DNA of 64,000 bases. It comes from Paramoeba atlantica (lineage: Eukaryota > Discosea). Below are positions 28,062 to 37,840 of the stretch, piece after piece (the stretch's first letter is position 1; each line of letters starts with the position of its first letter). The notes beneath the pieces are model-generated. The model saw only the letters and a program-made list of their open reading frames with translations. It searched no databases and was not told where the DNA came from. A program made the translations under genes and the position numbers. The stretch spans positions 372,001-436,000 of the forward strand of contig CDRNVI010000040.1 in NCBI GenBank assembly GCA_977017575.1. Direction: 5' to 3'.

Positions 28062-28543
28062 CTCTGGTAAAATACACGTGGCATTATCTTGATATACAGG
28101 ATATACAAGGCATTATCTTGATATACTGTATAGGAAGACACCTAATGCCCATATCGTTTGACTTCAAGAGCGTGACCTACGGTATTTAGTTACAAACTTC
28201 CTAAAGAATCGTGACTACCCTTTCAGGATGTGCAATTTCTTCAGAACCCACGAGAGCTGGCATATCTGCTTGTTCGTTTTACGCAGTATATGATAATACT
28301 ACGTGTATTTTCTACACTTTAAAGTTTAAACAAAAGTACATTGATAGTAAATTTTATTTAATTGCATACAAACTGCTTTGGGGAAATACTAGGGTTTTCG
28401 GGAAGTCATGATTTCAGACTTTTGATTGTCTCCGCTTTCGATGAGTTATTTCCCTATTGAATTTACACGAGGATGGCGTTGAAGTGTGAAAATAGTTATT
28501 CATTGATGCATGTCTTAAAATTGAGAACAAAACTTCGCGTTCA
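28062..28543. other. Intergenic, no gene recognised
   Basis: 482 bp, AT-rich. GGCATTATCTTGATATAC is repeated directly near 28080-28125. The 66-codon frame at 28211-28411 is not supported. Confidence 0.55.
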
Positions 28544-30274
28544 ATGACAAGCCTCTTACGTCGATTAAACTCTTTAGTACAAGAACGCAAAACAATGGAA
28601 GTGATGGTTGAAATGGAGCAGTGCTTACGTCAGAATAAATCTTTTCTGCAAATCTGTAACGATAAATTTGAGCTACGGGATATCATAGGATTGTTTCTTC
28701 GCGTATGTACAGACCGTAGCGAAACAAATTTAGCCCAACGCGTTTTTCACAGCGCGCATCGTACCCATCAGGAACTGTGCAAAAATCCTAATAGCAATGC
28801 ATGTTTTCCTCTAGTGAGTACAGCGATTTGTAATTTATATCTTACTTCCATTGCGCGTTCAAACGCAGAGCACCTACAATTTGAGGAGCTTCAACTTGTT
28901 AGAAAGATTATGGATGAGAATGGCCTTTTGCCTGATTCACATACTTATCAGGCTCTTATGGAGATACATTACAGAACAGACATTGAAGTGACAGGTCTAT
29001 GGAAGGAAATGAGACGACGTGACGTGTCTCCCACAGCCTATACGCTCCGAAATATCCTTACTCCCATTATCACATCGCATCCCGACCCTACATTTGCTAT
29101 TGACGTTGTCAAAAGCATGACAAAGGTGAATGCTGCGGACTACAAAACCTTGCTGGAGGTTGCGGAAGGTTTAGCAGTCAATGATAATGCTTCCGCAGAC
29201 GAGCTGATGTGGGTATTATTTGAATTGGAACAAGTATGCGTATTGGAGAAAATTTTGTTGCGCGATGTTCTGCACAATTCAACGGTTTTAATGTCGTGCT
29301 TTATAAAGTGTGCACGCAAGGGGGACGTTTGGACGGCAGAACTTCTACTTGCTTTAATGGACCGACATTGTTATCCAAAGAGCCACGATATTCAAGGCCT
29401 TATGGTCTACTGCTATGCGGTTGCCAAACGGTATGCTGCCGCCCTCGACTTAGTCAACGAAATGGGGAATCGTGGCTTGCTAGAACACCATGAAGGGCGA
29501 AGAAAATTTAATATTGATTCCGTTCGCGTGACGATGGACACGCACTATCTTATGATACTCGCCTCCGGTCTAGCGAGTAGTAGTCAGGAAGTCGACAAAG
29601 CGTTTTATCACCTCGAGAAAAAAAGAAACAGAGGAGAGAAGATTGCACTTCAAAGTTTGAATCTCATAGTACAAGCCTGTGCGAAACTTTATGACGAACA
29701 GCGCGCATTGGAGACTGTGGATGCCTTTTCAGGCTTTGAGCATAAACCAAATTTGCAAACTTACTATTTCTTGATTCAATGTTGTGGGGGAAAGAATAGA
29801 GCGCGGCATCAAAAGGCGGTATTTGAGTCAATGCCACAGCACGGCGTCACTCCCACGATTCACATATACAAAATTCTTGTTCGGCAAGCCCTCGCGGCTG
29901 ACAAAATGGATGAAGCACTAGAATATTTAGATTTACTGGGTAATCCAGAATCACCTTCTGACAAGGAGAATCCCCAAGAAGACGAATCGATAATAAATGC
30001 AACATCAGCGAATTCTAAAACTACTTTGCAGAGGAAGGCTAGGCTTGATTTGGACATTGTTCACCAAGTCTTAGAAAAAGCAGCTTCCGTAGGAGATGCG
30101 GAACTTGTAAGTTTTTTAATAGAACGCGCTCACAATGAATGGAAAGTTATTTTGGACTTTGCAAGGTTAAAGCAAATGTGTCAAGGGATGCGACACTTTG
30201 GATGCGATTTAAATCCTATCTTAGATAAAATTGCGCTTCACGAACCTAATCATTTGGTGATACCTCGTTCTTGA
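28544..30274 (+). CDS. Pentatricopeptide-repeat (PPR) protein
   Basis: 576 residues of helical repeats. PPR-style helices are visible, for example GLLPDSHTYQALMEIHYRTD, VSPTAYTLRNILTPII, HKPNLQTYYFLIQCCGG and VTPTIHIYKILVRQALAADK with the usual P-x-x-x-T-Y-x-x-L-I start. Between them lie less regular helical hairpins. PPR proteins bind single-stranded RNA, nearly always in mitochondria or plastids, for stability, processing or translation. A basic N-terminus (TSLLRRLNSLVQERK) would suit import. The individual RNA target cannot be read. About 30 residues near 455-490 are acidic and probably a loop. Confidence 0.8.
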   Translation: MTSLLRRLNSLVQERKTMEVMVEMEQCLRQNKSFLQICNDKFELRDIIGLFLRVCTDRSETNLAQRVFHSAHRTHQELCKNPNSNACFPLVSTAICNLYLTSIARSNAEHLQFEELQLVRKIMDENGLLPDSHTYQALMEIHYRTDIEVTGLWKEMRRRDVSPTAYTLRNILTPIITSHPDPTFAIDVVKSMTKVNAADYKTLLEVAEGLAVNDNASADELMWVLFELEQVCVLEKILLRDVLHNSTVLMSCFIKCARKGDVWTAELLLALMDRHCYPKSHDIQGLMVYCYAVAKRYAAALDLVNEMGNRGLLEHHEGRRKFNIDSVRVTMDTHYLMILASGLASSSQEVDKAFYHLEKKRNRGEKIALQSLNLIVQACAKLYDEQRALETVDAFSGFEHKPNLQTYYFLIQCCGGKNRARHQKAVFESMPQHGVTPTIHIYKILVRQALAADKMDEALEYLDLLGNPESPSDKENPQEDESIINATSANSKTTLQRKARLDLDIVHQVLEKAASVGDAELVSFLIERAHNEWKVILDFARLKQMCQGMRHFGCDLNPILDKIALHEPNHLVIPRS

Positions 30275-30439
30275 GAGGGTAAAATCAGTTGTTTTCTAAA
30301 CAACTTTAACACAGCGCTTGGAAATCTTGATTACTTGAAGAAATTTCAATAATCTGCCGAGAATTTCTCTAGAGTGTGATTCAATATTCATTAAATAGTA
30401 TCGCACGTGCTCCATTTTTATCAAATTATTTTCCTATTA

Positions 30440-30565
30440 TTAATAGGTGAATAGTCTGGCGAGTTGAAGGCCATTTTTTTAGAATATCACTCACGATTTT
30501 CAATGTACTCCTTGAAGGCACGGGCAGCGTGTGCCGTTGCCCCATCCTGTTGAAATATACGATTG
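30440..30565 (-). pseudogene. Relic of a Tc1/mariner-type (IS630 superfamily) transposase
   Basis: Read on the minus strand, 30561 down to 30490 encodes FQQDGATAHAARAFKEYIEN and a stop, matching the second catalytic-Asp block of Tc1/mariner transposases (FQQDGAPxHxAxxxxxFL). A few bases further (about 30473-30442), in a shifted frame, is WPSNSPDYSPI, the block that contains the third catalytic region (WPxxSPDLxPhE). Stops and frameshifts occur on both sides, so it is dead. It was not possible to define its termini. Confidence 0.75.
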
Positions 30566-30715
30566 GGGGGGAAGTACAAGATGTGTCATCTTGTAGAATA
30601 ACCAAATATCTCCACCCTACCCCTATAGCACCCCAAACTTGGCATCTTGGTGCCCAGCGTGCTTTTTGACGCGGGCTGCTTTCTGACCGCGCCTTACCTA
30701 CATTCTATTATCATT

Positions 30716-30788
30716 TGAGGGGCTGCGGGTGGTGAGGTTTTACCCAGGTTTCATCGAGGTTTCGCGACGTTTCACCCGCAGCCCCTCA
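30716..30788. repeat. Perfect 16-bp inverted repeat (hairpin with 41-nt loop)
   Basis: TGAGGGGCTGCGGGTG at 30716-30731 pairs with its exact complement at 30773-30788. It lies beside the mariner relic and may be an end of it or a separate small element. Confidence 0.7.
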
Positions 30789-30904
30789 CCTGTATCTTCG
30801 TGTCTCATCCTCAAAAGAACTTTATCTCCCCTCTTGGGAGCCGATATGATACTTTGGGCATCTTTGAACTTGGAAGGCAATTTTTTGATAATTTGTTTCT
30901 GTTT

Positions 30905-31022
30905 TAAAATGAGCTAAAAGCAGCGGGAACGTACAGATCTCAGAATTTTGAACGAAAAAGTGGTATGGTTCCCTCTCTTGCGAAAAATAAAGGGATCACT
31001 TATTCGTGGGCGCGGGTTTATT
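30905..31022 (+). repeat. Solo copy of the hAT-associated noncoding repeat
   Basis: GAGCTAAAAGCAGCGGGAAC, then CAGATCTCAGAATTTTGAAC, and a trailing ACTTATTCGTGGGCGCGGGT correspond to segments at 47170-47300 and 47560-47690 inside the hAT element. The solo copy suggests a non-autonomous relative. It ends about 90 bp before the next gene. Confidence 0.65.
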
Positions 31023-31109
31023 AATTTACATTTATACATGTAGGTGCTAATTTATAGCCGCGTTAGTGCGTCGTTCTTTTTCTTATTTTACATAAAATAG
31101 ATAGTTCAC

Positions 31110-31577
31110 ATGCTTCATTTTACCCGCATTCATTGGAAAAAGCCGGTTTTACGTACCAAATCTGACGGTCTTGTCTCGCAGCAACTAAAACGTCTGCTAA
31201 ATAAGGAGCAATACGTCCCCCACAAAGTATGGGACCCCTTGATTGAATACGAGCCGCGCAGACTTCGTTATTCTCACTGTAATCTGGATTCAACCGGGGC
31301 CGTTGTGCATGACCCACATATTGAGAAAACAACGTTCTTAGTCCCTGACTTGGATTACTACACCATTCCAGTTCCAGACCGATACAAGGACGCTTATTGG
31401 ATCCGAGTGAGAGAAGCTCGCCGCGTCCAGCAAGATCCTTACCATCTAGATGTGCAGAAAAAAATGTGGAATAAGTTAGATCGATCTTCAACTGACTTTC
31501 AGTATTTATCATGCCAGCCGAAATTTCAGTTTTCGGTTCAGCAAATTTTAGATCAGGCTTCCAAGGAACGGAGGTAA
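31110..31577 (+). CDS. Unknown basic protein, possibly organellar
   Basis: 155 residues. I do not recognise it. It starts with a basic, acid-free stretch (MLHFTRIHWKKPVLRTK) compatible with mitochondrial import, has a charged central part with many aromatic residues (TFLVPDLDYYTIPVPDRY, KDAYWIRVREARRVQ), and ends in a helix with basic residues. Size and charge would suit a small mitochondrial ribosomal protein; nothing specific supports that. No domain, membrane segment or repeat is visible. Confidence 0.5.
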   Translation: MLHFTRIHWKKPVLRTKSDGLVSQQLKRLLNKEQYVPHKVWDPLIEYEPRRLRYSHCNLDSTGAVVHDPHIEKTTFLVPDLDYYTIPVPDRYKDAYWIRVREARRVQQDPYHLDVQKKMWNKLDRSSTDFQYLSCQPKFQFSVQQILDQASKERR

Positions 31578-32032
31578 AGAACAAGGAATGCGTCCGTTTT
31601 AGGTCAGATTTTTTAGCAATTCGCACTTTATACCTACGCATTACCTGCTGCTTCATAGCGTAGTTCGCGCTGCGATCATTACTTGGTAGCGCAGTTGTCC
31701 TCGTACTATCCTCCCCGGTGAAAGTCCGACATGGAAACTAGAAATGTTCCTTTTTGTCATTCAATTGGATTTTCTTAATCATTATTAATCGTAATTTAAG
31801 TTAAATTATTATTAACTACCTTACTAACTGCCACTATGAATTTAACTGCGCGCTTCTTATTCATAAAAGATCATTATTTATTGACTCAATCTATCTCTTG
31901 AGATATTCAGTTCTGTTCTTGAGATATTCTTCATGTCTTGAGATATTTAAGAAATGTTTGCTTTGGAAATTTATCGACAGAGCAGTACGAATCATATTAC
32001 CGTAAAACTTTCCATCAGCTGGATCTGATCTT
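31578..32032. other. Intergenic with short tandem repeat, no gene recognised
   Basis: 455 bp. TCTTGAGATATT occurs three times (31896-31907, 31917-31928, 31936-31947), 86-137 bp before the next start codon. A box-A-like string TAGCGCAGTTG at 31687 lacks a matching box B. Confidence 0.55.
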
Positions 32033-34798
32033 ATGAGCACGAAACCAATTTCAGAAAACAGTGAGGAAGACACAGTTACGCCCAGTGAGGCGGTATCTGT
32101 TCCGACAGGAAACGATCACAACCAAGATACGGACTCCAGTTTTTTGCACCTTGTGAAACTTTATTTTTTGGACGACGTTGGCAATTGGCAGCCGGAAGGA
32201 GTGGGTACACTGACGTTGTCTGAGAATGGTCGACTGCTATCAGTACTCGATGGAGAAGTTGCATTGTTAGAAACCGACGTCACTCCAGATGACTCCTACC
32301 GATCATCAGAAGAAACCATTCTTATGTGGCATGACAGCTCCCTGCAGCGAGAAGTAGCCCTGGCCTTTCAAAGCCGGGCTGCATGTCAGGAAACGCTGAC
32401 TATTCTTGAATGTTTGCAAGTGGAAATAATGAACGAAACTTTGGGGGTGCAAGTTCCCGATTTCAATTCCGAAGAATACCACTCCTCCGATGCCGAAGGG
32501 GTTACGGAGAATTTCTCAGGTGAAGATGGGATTTCAACCTTTTATGATGTCAATAATAAGCTCAAACGAAGTCGAGATGAGCAAAACGATCCTGATTTAG
32601 ATACAGGTGTCGTACAAAGGCGGAACTTTAGTAGCGCTTCGCAAGATGCAGTGGGTGTTCCAAGAGGTATTTTTGTCCCATCAAGGCAGAGAAATTTAAG
32701 TCTACGCGTGTTACAAGGTCCTTTGAAAACTGTTTTGGACTTGTATTTTGACGTACCAGGGGGAGCGAACATTGACGCTGCGCACATCAACCACACCGAG
32801 TTTTCACCGGCAGGAATCTACTTAAAATCAGTGGGTGATCCCGAGAAAAGTTCAGAAGTGTCTTCGCCTTCACTGGAAAATCGTGAGGAAACCTATCCGA
32901 ATCAAAAATCAATGAGTGATGAACAGAAATTTACTGAATTACATTTTTCTCTTCTGGCGTTATACGAACACGATTGTTTATTGCCGCTTCTTGGAAATTA
33001 CCCCATAGTATTAGAAAGCTTTTTGGCATTCTTCCCGTCCGATGCATCGCTTCAAAATTCAGAACAATCAACATTGCTAAAAGATATCGTGCACGTTACG
33101 CGTTTGGTATTATCACAAGTATGCGCTCGACCGAATCATAACATATTTGTTTCACTATTAGGATCCTACGAGGCGATTAGGCGTCTCATTAGAATCCTAG
33201 AGTTTGATTCGGAGATAAATCCTCGAGGAATTACACACGATTCAATAGTCTCGGGCACTATTGATACTATAAAGTCATCTGATATCCCTTGGAGTGAGGA
33301 TCAACTTCGAAAAGTCAAGTACATCTATGCCCTGTCATACCTCAGAGAAAGTGTTGCACCGCGTTTAGTGGAAGACGAAAGTGTATCTGGAGGTGCGCTT
33401 CCTGCTCACTTAAACAAGATGCGACTTGAATGCTACCGGCAAGTTTATCAAGACAAGACACTTATGCGTGCGCTTTGTAAAAAACTTACTCCATTTTCGT
33501 TGGGCGTTTTGTATGAGATTATGTCGCTTATGAAAACAAATTTTTTCCAGCTTGCCGTTCGAGAAGAATATTTTGACACACTTTTGGCGAATCGAATACT
33601 TTATGGAACCACGTATGTTGTTTGTGCTTCCAGCACTCGGCTCCGTGGGGCCGTCAGCGACCTCTGGTACCAATTGGCAGGGTTGCGTACGGAAAAAGTT
33701 CGTGAGTACCTTATAAGTGAGGAAGAGGTGGTTGCGAAGTTCCCACTCCTTCACATGATGTTAGATCGAGTGCTCCGTGAGGGTACAGAACCTATCGCTG
33801 TGCAATGGAGAGAAACATTTTATTTGCTTCTCTCTATATCACCCGGCGCATATTCTACGTATCAGATACCATTTCGGGATATATTTCTCGCAGACTCTCA
33901 CGGATTGTTGAAGAAATTGATGGAGGCTTCGCATGTTGCACATTCGCGTACTCAACTGAGTCTGCTTGCTTTCTGTATTAGAACACACTGGAATTTTATT
34001 GCACAAACTCTCTTTGCATCCAAAACACTTAATGAGATGGAAAATTATGTTGTCAACACAAAACAATCTATGGGTCTGCGGTTGGCGGCTGCGGATGTGT
34101 TGCGTGATACCTTCACAGCTTGTAGTCGAAGTGATGTATCTTCACTGGAAGGCTACCTTATCTCTACTTTGGATCTTCTTGCAGAACGTCGAACAAATAA
34201 TTTACTTCGCACTTCGTTGTTATCTATCTTTACAACCTTGTATCAGAGACGATTTTGGGATACTTTGCTGGCTTTGCGAGACAAAAGCGATGTATTTGCA
34301 CGTATACCTCCGCTGTTGTCACTCACCAGAGACATTGAAGAGCAAAAGAAGGTGTCTCTAAAGTGTGATTCGTTGTCGCCATCAGATTCGGTTATATTGG
34401 ACGATGCGTTTTCACCAGAATTTGACGTGGACGTATGGGAAGAACAGTTTGCAAACCTTCAGGGTGTGGAAACGGAAACATTAGTAGAGCAAGCTCAAGA
34501 CGAATATGATGAAAACATTGAACGCCTCGGATTGGACAAGCCTGAGGATTCCACGGTTACAGATGAAACAATGGATCAAGAAGAAACTCAAGTGGGGTCT
34601 ACGAAAACCTTTCCAAAGACTTCTTTAAAATGTGGATCGCCCGCTCCTCGACTGAATATTTCCGTATTAAGTACCATAGCAAAGCTTTGTAAAAAACGTA
34701 GTTCAAGCACGGTGCCTCAAAGTGAGTCCAACGAGAATGTCGGTGGTTCTGTTGAGCAGGACAACTTTTTTGATTCCTTACAAGGTGAGTCCGATTAG
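32033..34798 (+). CDS. SMEK: PP4 regulatory subunit 3 (SMEK/Psy2 family)
   Basis: 921 residues. Residues about 38-130 are the EVH1/PH-like domain of the family: VKLYFLDDVGNWQPEGVGTL, then ETDVTPDDSYRSSEETILMW, ALAFQSRAACQET. From about 300 the SMEK helical-repeat core follows (FTELHFSLLALYEHDCLLPL ... ILKDIV-type helices, LRKVKYIYALSYLRESVAPR, CYRQVYQDKTLMRALCKKL), extending to about residue 770. The C-terminus is acidic and Ser-rich as in SMEK1/2. The protein targets the phosphatase PP4 to substrates, for example in DNA repair. An insertion of about 150 acidic residues separates the PH-like and helical domains, longer than in animals. Confidence 0.88.
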   Translation: MSTKPISENSEEDTVTPSEAVSVPTGNDHNQDTDSSFLHLVKLYFLDDVGNWQPEGVGTLTLSENGRLLSVLDGEVALLETDVTPDDSYRSSEETILMWHDSSLQREVALAFQSRAACQETLTILECLQVEIMNETLGVQVPDFNSEEYHSSDAEGVTENFSGEDGISTFYDVNNKLKRSRDEQNDPDLDTGVVQRRNFSSASQDAVGVPRGIFVPSRQRNLSLRVLQGPLKTVLDLYFDVPGGANIDAAHINHTEFSPAGIYLKSVGDPEKSSEVSSPSLENREETYPNQKSMSDEQKFTELHFSLLALYEHDCLLPLLGNYPIVLESFLAFFPSDASLQNSEQSTLLKDIVHVTRLVLSQVCARPNHNIFVSLLGSYEAIRRLIRILEFDSEINPRGITHDSIVSGTIDTIKSSDIPWSEDQLRKVKYIYALSYLRESVAPRLVEDESVSGGALPAHLNKMRLECYRQVYQDKTLMRALCKKLTPFSLGVLYEIMSLMKTNFFQLAVREEYFDTLLANRILYGTTYVVCASSTRLRGAVSDLWYQLAGLRTEKVREYLISEEEVVAKFPLLHMMLDRVLREGTEPIAVQWRETFYLLLSISPGAYSTYQIPFRDIFLADSHGLLKKLMEASHVAHSRTQLSLLAFCIRTHWNFIAQTLFASKTLNEMENYVVNTKQSMGLRLAAADVLRDTFTACSRSDVSSLEGYLISTLDLLAERRTNNLLRTSLLSIFTTLYQRRFWDTLLALRDKSDVFARIPPLLSLTRDIEEQKKVSLKCDSLSPSDSVILDDAFSPEFDVDVWEEQFANLQGVETETLVEQAQDEYDENIERLGLDKPEDSTVTDETMDQEETQVGSTKTFPKTSLKCGSPAPRLNISVLSTIAKLCKKRSSSTVPQSESNENVGGSVEQDNFFDSLQGESD

Positions 34799-35035
34799 AA
34801 TTGCCCACCTTCACAAGATAGTGTAGTTTAACAATTCACTCCGTGCTTTTCGTGCGGCTGCAAAATGTGCACTACTGTATGATTTGTTGACAAGAGACGC
34901 AACTTAACAACTTGAATATTATCGATTTGTTTTCTTGCAGTACTTCTCTTTACTTTTCGACCCACAATTTGTCTTCCTTCATTCACACGATCTCCTCCCC
35001 TACATCTCCACAATGCCGCCCCCTTGACACCCCTC

Positions 35036-36550
35036 ATGACCTACGACCTTTCCTCTTCCATCACTCGCCGCGGTTCTCTTCCTCTCTGGGACATCTCCCA
35101 CACAGGTGCTCTGGGAAACACACGAATGCAGGTCCCGGGTGTCGTCATCTCTCACCCGGACTACATGCAGGACATGCTCCGAGAGCTTCACGCGCGCCGT
35201 CCCCTCTCCCCACACGGCGGCTCCTCACCTTGTCTGCTTCAACTCGCCCATGCCGCCTCCCTCCCCGGGGCGGTGCTCCACGCTGTCGGGTTACCTGACA
35301 TGCACACCGGGTATGGCTTTGCCATTGGCAATGCCGTAGCCACCGATTTCGAGGCCAACGGGGTGATCTGCCCCGGAGGGATTGGGTTTGACATCAACTG
35401 CGGGGTCCGGGTGCTGCGGACGAACCTAACGGTCGAGGCGTTCACCCCGGAGACCCGGGAGCGACTCGCTCAGGAGCTGTATAACCGGATATCGGTGGGG
35501 ACCGCTACCCGGGACTTTGTAAAAATTAAGGAAAAAAATGTGGATGAGATTCTGGAGTGTGGGATGGATTGGGCGATTCGGGAGGGGTACGCCTGGGGAG
35601 AGGACGCGGACCGCTGTGAGGAGTTTGGACGGATGAGGTGTGGCGTGGCCGCGGCGGTATCCCACCGCTCTCGACGCCGAGGGGTGCCGCAACTCGGAAC
35701 CCTGGGCTCTGGAAATCATTATCTGGAGGTCCAGGCGGTGGAGGAAATTTACAACCGCTCCGCGGCCTCCTGTTACGGTTTATTCCATGGACAGGTGGTA
35801 GTGATGCTTCACACTGGGTCCCGAGGTCTGGGCCATCAAGTGGCCACAGATGCCCTGGCTGAGATGCCACGTGCGATGGCACGTGAGGGAATTACCGTCC
35901 CCGATCCCCAGCTGGGATGTGCCCCCATAAATTCTCCCGAGGGTAGGCAGTATTACCACGGCATGTGTGCGGCCGCGAACTTTGCTTTTGTGAATCGCAG
36001 CTGCGTGACCCACTGCGTCCGCCACGCTTTTTCCCAGTGCTTCCAGCAAACCCCCGATGAGATGGAACTGGACGTCTTATACGATGTAGCCCATAACGTC
36101 GCCAAGACGGAGGAGCACCCTGTACAGGGACGGCCGCGCACCGTGCTGGTGCATCGTAAAGGTGCTACACGCTCCTTGGGCCCCTTTCACCCATTGGTGC
36201 CAGTGGAGTACCAAAGGGTGGGTCAGCCTGTACTCGTTGGGGGTTCCATGGGCACCTGTTCGTGGATTTTGCACGGCACTACACAAGCCATGGAGCGCTC
36301 CTTGGCCACCACTTGTCACGGCGCAGGCAGAGCACAAAGTCGGTCCCAGTCCCGGAGACAACCGGCGGGGGAGGTTTTACGAGGTCTGCGGGACCAGGGT
36401 ATTGCCCTGCGCTGCGCGAATCCTGAAATGATCTCGGAGGAAGCCCCGGCAGCTTATCGGGATGTGAACCATGTAGTAGACATATGCGAGCAGGCGGAAA
36501 TATCCAGAAAGGTTGCGAAGCTGCGGCCTTTGATTGTCATAAAGGGTTAG
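35036..36550 (+). CDS. RTCB: RNA-splicing ligase RtcB (tRNA ligase)
   Basis: 504 residues, the length of human RTCB (505). Visible motifs: GLPDMHTGYGFAIGNAVATD, GGIGFDINCGVRVLRTNL (metal-binding Cys), LGSGNHYLEVQ (metal His), HTGSRGLGHQV (His), YDVAHNVAK (His), and TCHGAGRAQSR with the His that receives GMP. It joins 2',3'-cyclic-phosphate and 5'-OH ends, chiefly tRNA exon halves, using GTP and Mn2+. Land plants and yeast use the unrelated Trl1-type ligase instead. The longest frame begins at a TTG at 35024; I use the ATG at 35036. The gene lies in a GC island that moves from C-rich (start) to G-rich (end). No break seen. Confidence 0.95.
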   Translation: MTYDLSSSITRRGSLPLWDISHTGALGNTRMQVPGVVISHPDYMQDMLRELHARRPLSPHGGSSPCLLQLAHAASLPGAVLHAVGLPDMHTGYGFAIGNAVATDFEANGVICPGGIGFDINCGVRVLRTNLTVEAFTPETRERLAQELYNRISVGTATRDFVKIKEKNVDEILECGMDWAIREGYAWGEDADRCEEFGRMRCGVAAAVSHRSRRRGVPQLGTLGSGNHYLEVQAVEEIYNRSAASCYGLFHGQVVVMLHTGSRGLGHQVATDALAEMPRAMAREGITVPDPQLGCAPINSPEGRQYYHGMCAAANFAFVNRSCVTHCVRHAFSQCFQQTPDEMELDVLYDVAHNVAKTEEHPVQGRPRTVLVHRKGATRSLGPFHPLVPVEYQRVGQPVLVGGSMGTCSWILHGTTQAMERSLATTCHGAGRAQSRSQSRRQPAGEVLRGLRDQGIALRCANPEMISEEAPAAYRDVNHVVDICEQAEISRKVAKLRPLIVIKG

Positions 36551-36652
36551 TTTCAATTTGTTTGATTGCTGTTTTTTATAGTGTTAGATACAAACGGCGT
36601 CTATTCATCTTGACCACACACAGTCTCACAATTTTCTTCTAAAAACTCACAA

Positions 36653-37840
36653 ATGTCCTTTGCCGAACTTTTGGCGAACTACAGCGTTCCTCCGGACGTG
36701 ATCGCAGGAAAGGCACCACCTAATATTCGTGCCGCACAGTGTTTTCTCGTGTACGCCAATATTCACCCCACGATGTCCGTCGTAACTTTTCTTAATCGCA
36801 TGAGCGACATCATGAAAACCGCCGCATGCGCCACCACTCATTTGGACCTTAATTTTCTCGGTCTACAAGCCGAGCACCGCAAGGCGTTGGAAAAGCTTCT
36901 CGTCAACTGCCGCTCTCTTCTCTACCTCGACATACGACGCGGCAACGCTGGCCTCCACAACGTCAAAGACCTTGAATGGCTCGAACACATCATCACCCAA
37001 CGCAATCCAAAAATCCAAGCCATCCTCGTCCAACCCCAATCCTTTGGCTCCCGAACCCGCTCCCCCAACGGAAAACTCCTCACCTGGGAACTCACCGACA
37101 CCATGGAAGACGCCACCCTCAAACTTCAACCCCCCTCTTCCCCCCATGATCCAACCTCCTCCTCCTCCTCACCACCCCCCTCTCTTCCCCTGCCCTCCCA
37201 CCCCGGGGCCCCTCCCCCCTCCCACCCCTCCCCCTCCTCCCCCTCTTCCCCCCCTCCCGGCTCCATCCGCGACGCCGTCGCGCTCTTCCACGACCACCGC
37301 CTCGCCCCCGCGGACCTCTTCCGCGACCCCCGCGGCTTCGACCAAACCGTCGAGGCCCTCCGCGCCCGGGGCGAGACCCACCGGGCCGCCCACCTCGCCG
37401 CGGCCTCCAAGCTCATCTACGACGTGCTCCCGCTCTCCGTGGTGCGGTGGAGCGCCGGGCTGCTCGCCCCCGCCGGGCTCCAGGACCACCTGTACGACCC
37501 CGCGGTGCTGGAGAGCGTGCTGAGCCGGACCCACGCCGGGGGGAACCCCGGGGGGGTCCCGGTGCTGCGGCGGGCGCTGGACGTGGCCCGGCGGAACGTC
37601 GGGATCACGCTCCACCGCCACGGGTACACGGAGCGGGACGTGACGCTGGACCTTTCCGGGATTCGACGACGGGTGGAGCACCTGCGAGGGGAGGACCCGC
37701 AGGAGGCGGAGATGCTGGAGGAGGCGATGGAGAGGGCGTTGGAGTGGAAGCCGGAGTTTGGGCCGGGGCTGCGGAGGAGGAGCGTGTCGCGGGAGAGGTC
37801 GCAGGAGAGGAAGTACACGATGGTGCGGAGGAAGCGGTGA
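36653..37840 (+). CDS. Unknown protein with Leu-rich N-terminus and Pro/Ser linker
   Basis: 395 residues. I do not recognise it. Residues about 60-110 resemble one or two ribonuclease-inhibitor-type leucine-rich repeats (HLDLNFLGLQAEHRKALEKL, LVNCRSLLYLDIRRG). A low-complexity Pro/Ser stretch fills about 160-205, encoded by C/T-rich DNA (37130-37260). The C-terminal half is helical and charged, ending in an Arg/Ser-rich tail (SRERSQERKYTMVRRKR) that could act as a nuclear or RNA-binding signal. Codon composition jumps at about 37110 from AT-rich to extreme GC, C-rich to about 37430 and then G-rich to the stop. The linker may simply be a product of that bias. Confidence 0.65.
   Translation: MSFAELLANYSVPPDVIAGKAPPNIRAAQCFLVYANIHPTMSVVTFLNRMSDIMKTAACATTHLDLNFLGLQAEHRKALEKLLVNCRSLLYLDIRRGNAGLHNVKDLEWLEHIITQRNPKIQAILVQPQSFGSRTRSPNGKLLTWELTDTMEDATLKLQPPSSPHDPTSSSSSPPPSLPLPSHPGAPPPSHPSPSSPSSPPPGSIRDAVALFHDHRLAPADLFRDPRGFDQTVEALRARGETHRAAHLAAASKLIYDVLPLSVVRWSAGLLAPAGLQDHLYDPAVLESVLSRTHAGGNPGGVPVLRRALDVARRNVGITLHRHGYTERDVTLDLSGIRRRVEHLRGEDPQEAEMLEEAMERALEWKPEFGPGLRRRSVSRERSQERKYTMVRRKR

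Noticed and set aside
31680-31730. tRNA gene or SINE
   Set aside because: TAGCGCAGTTG fits box A, but the expected box B is only GGTGAAAGTCC and no anticodon stem forms.
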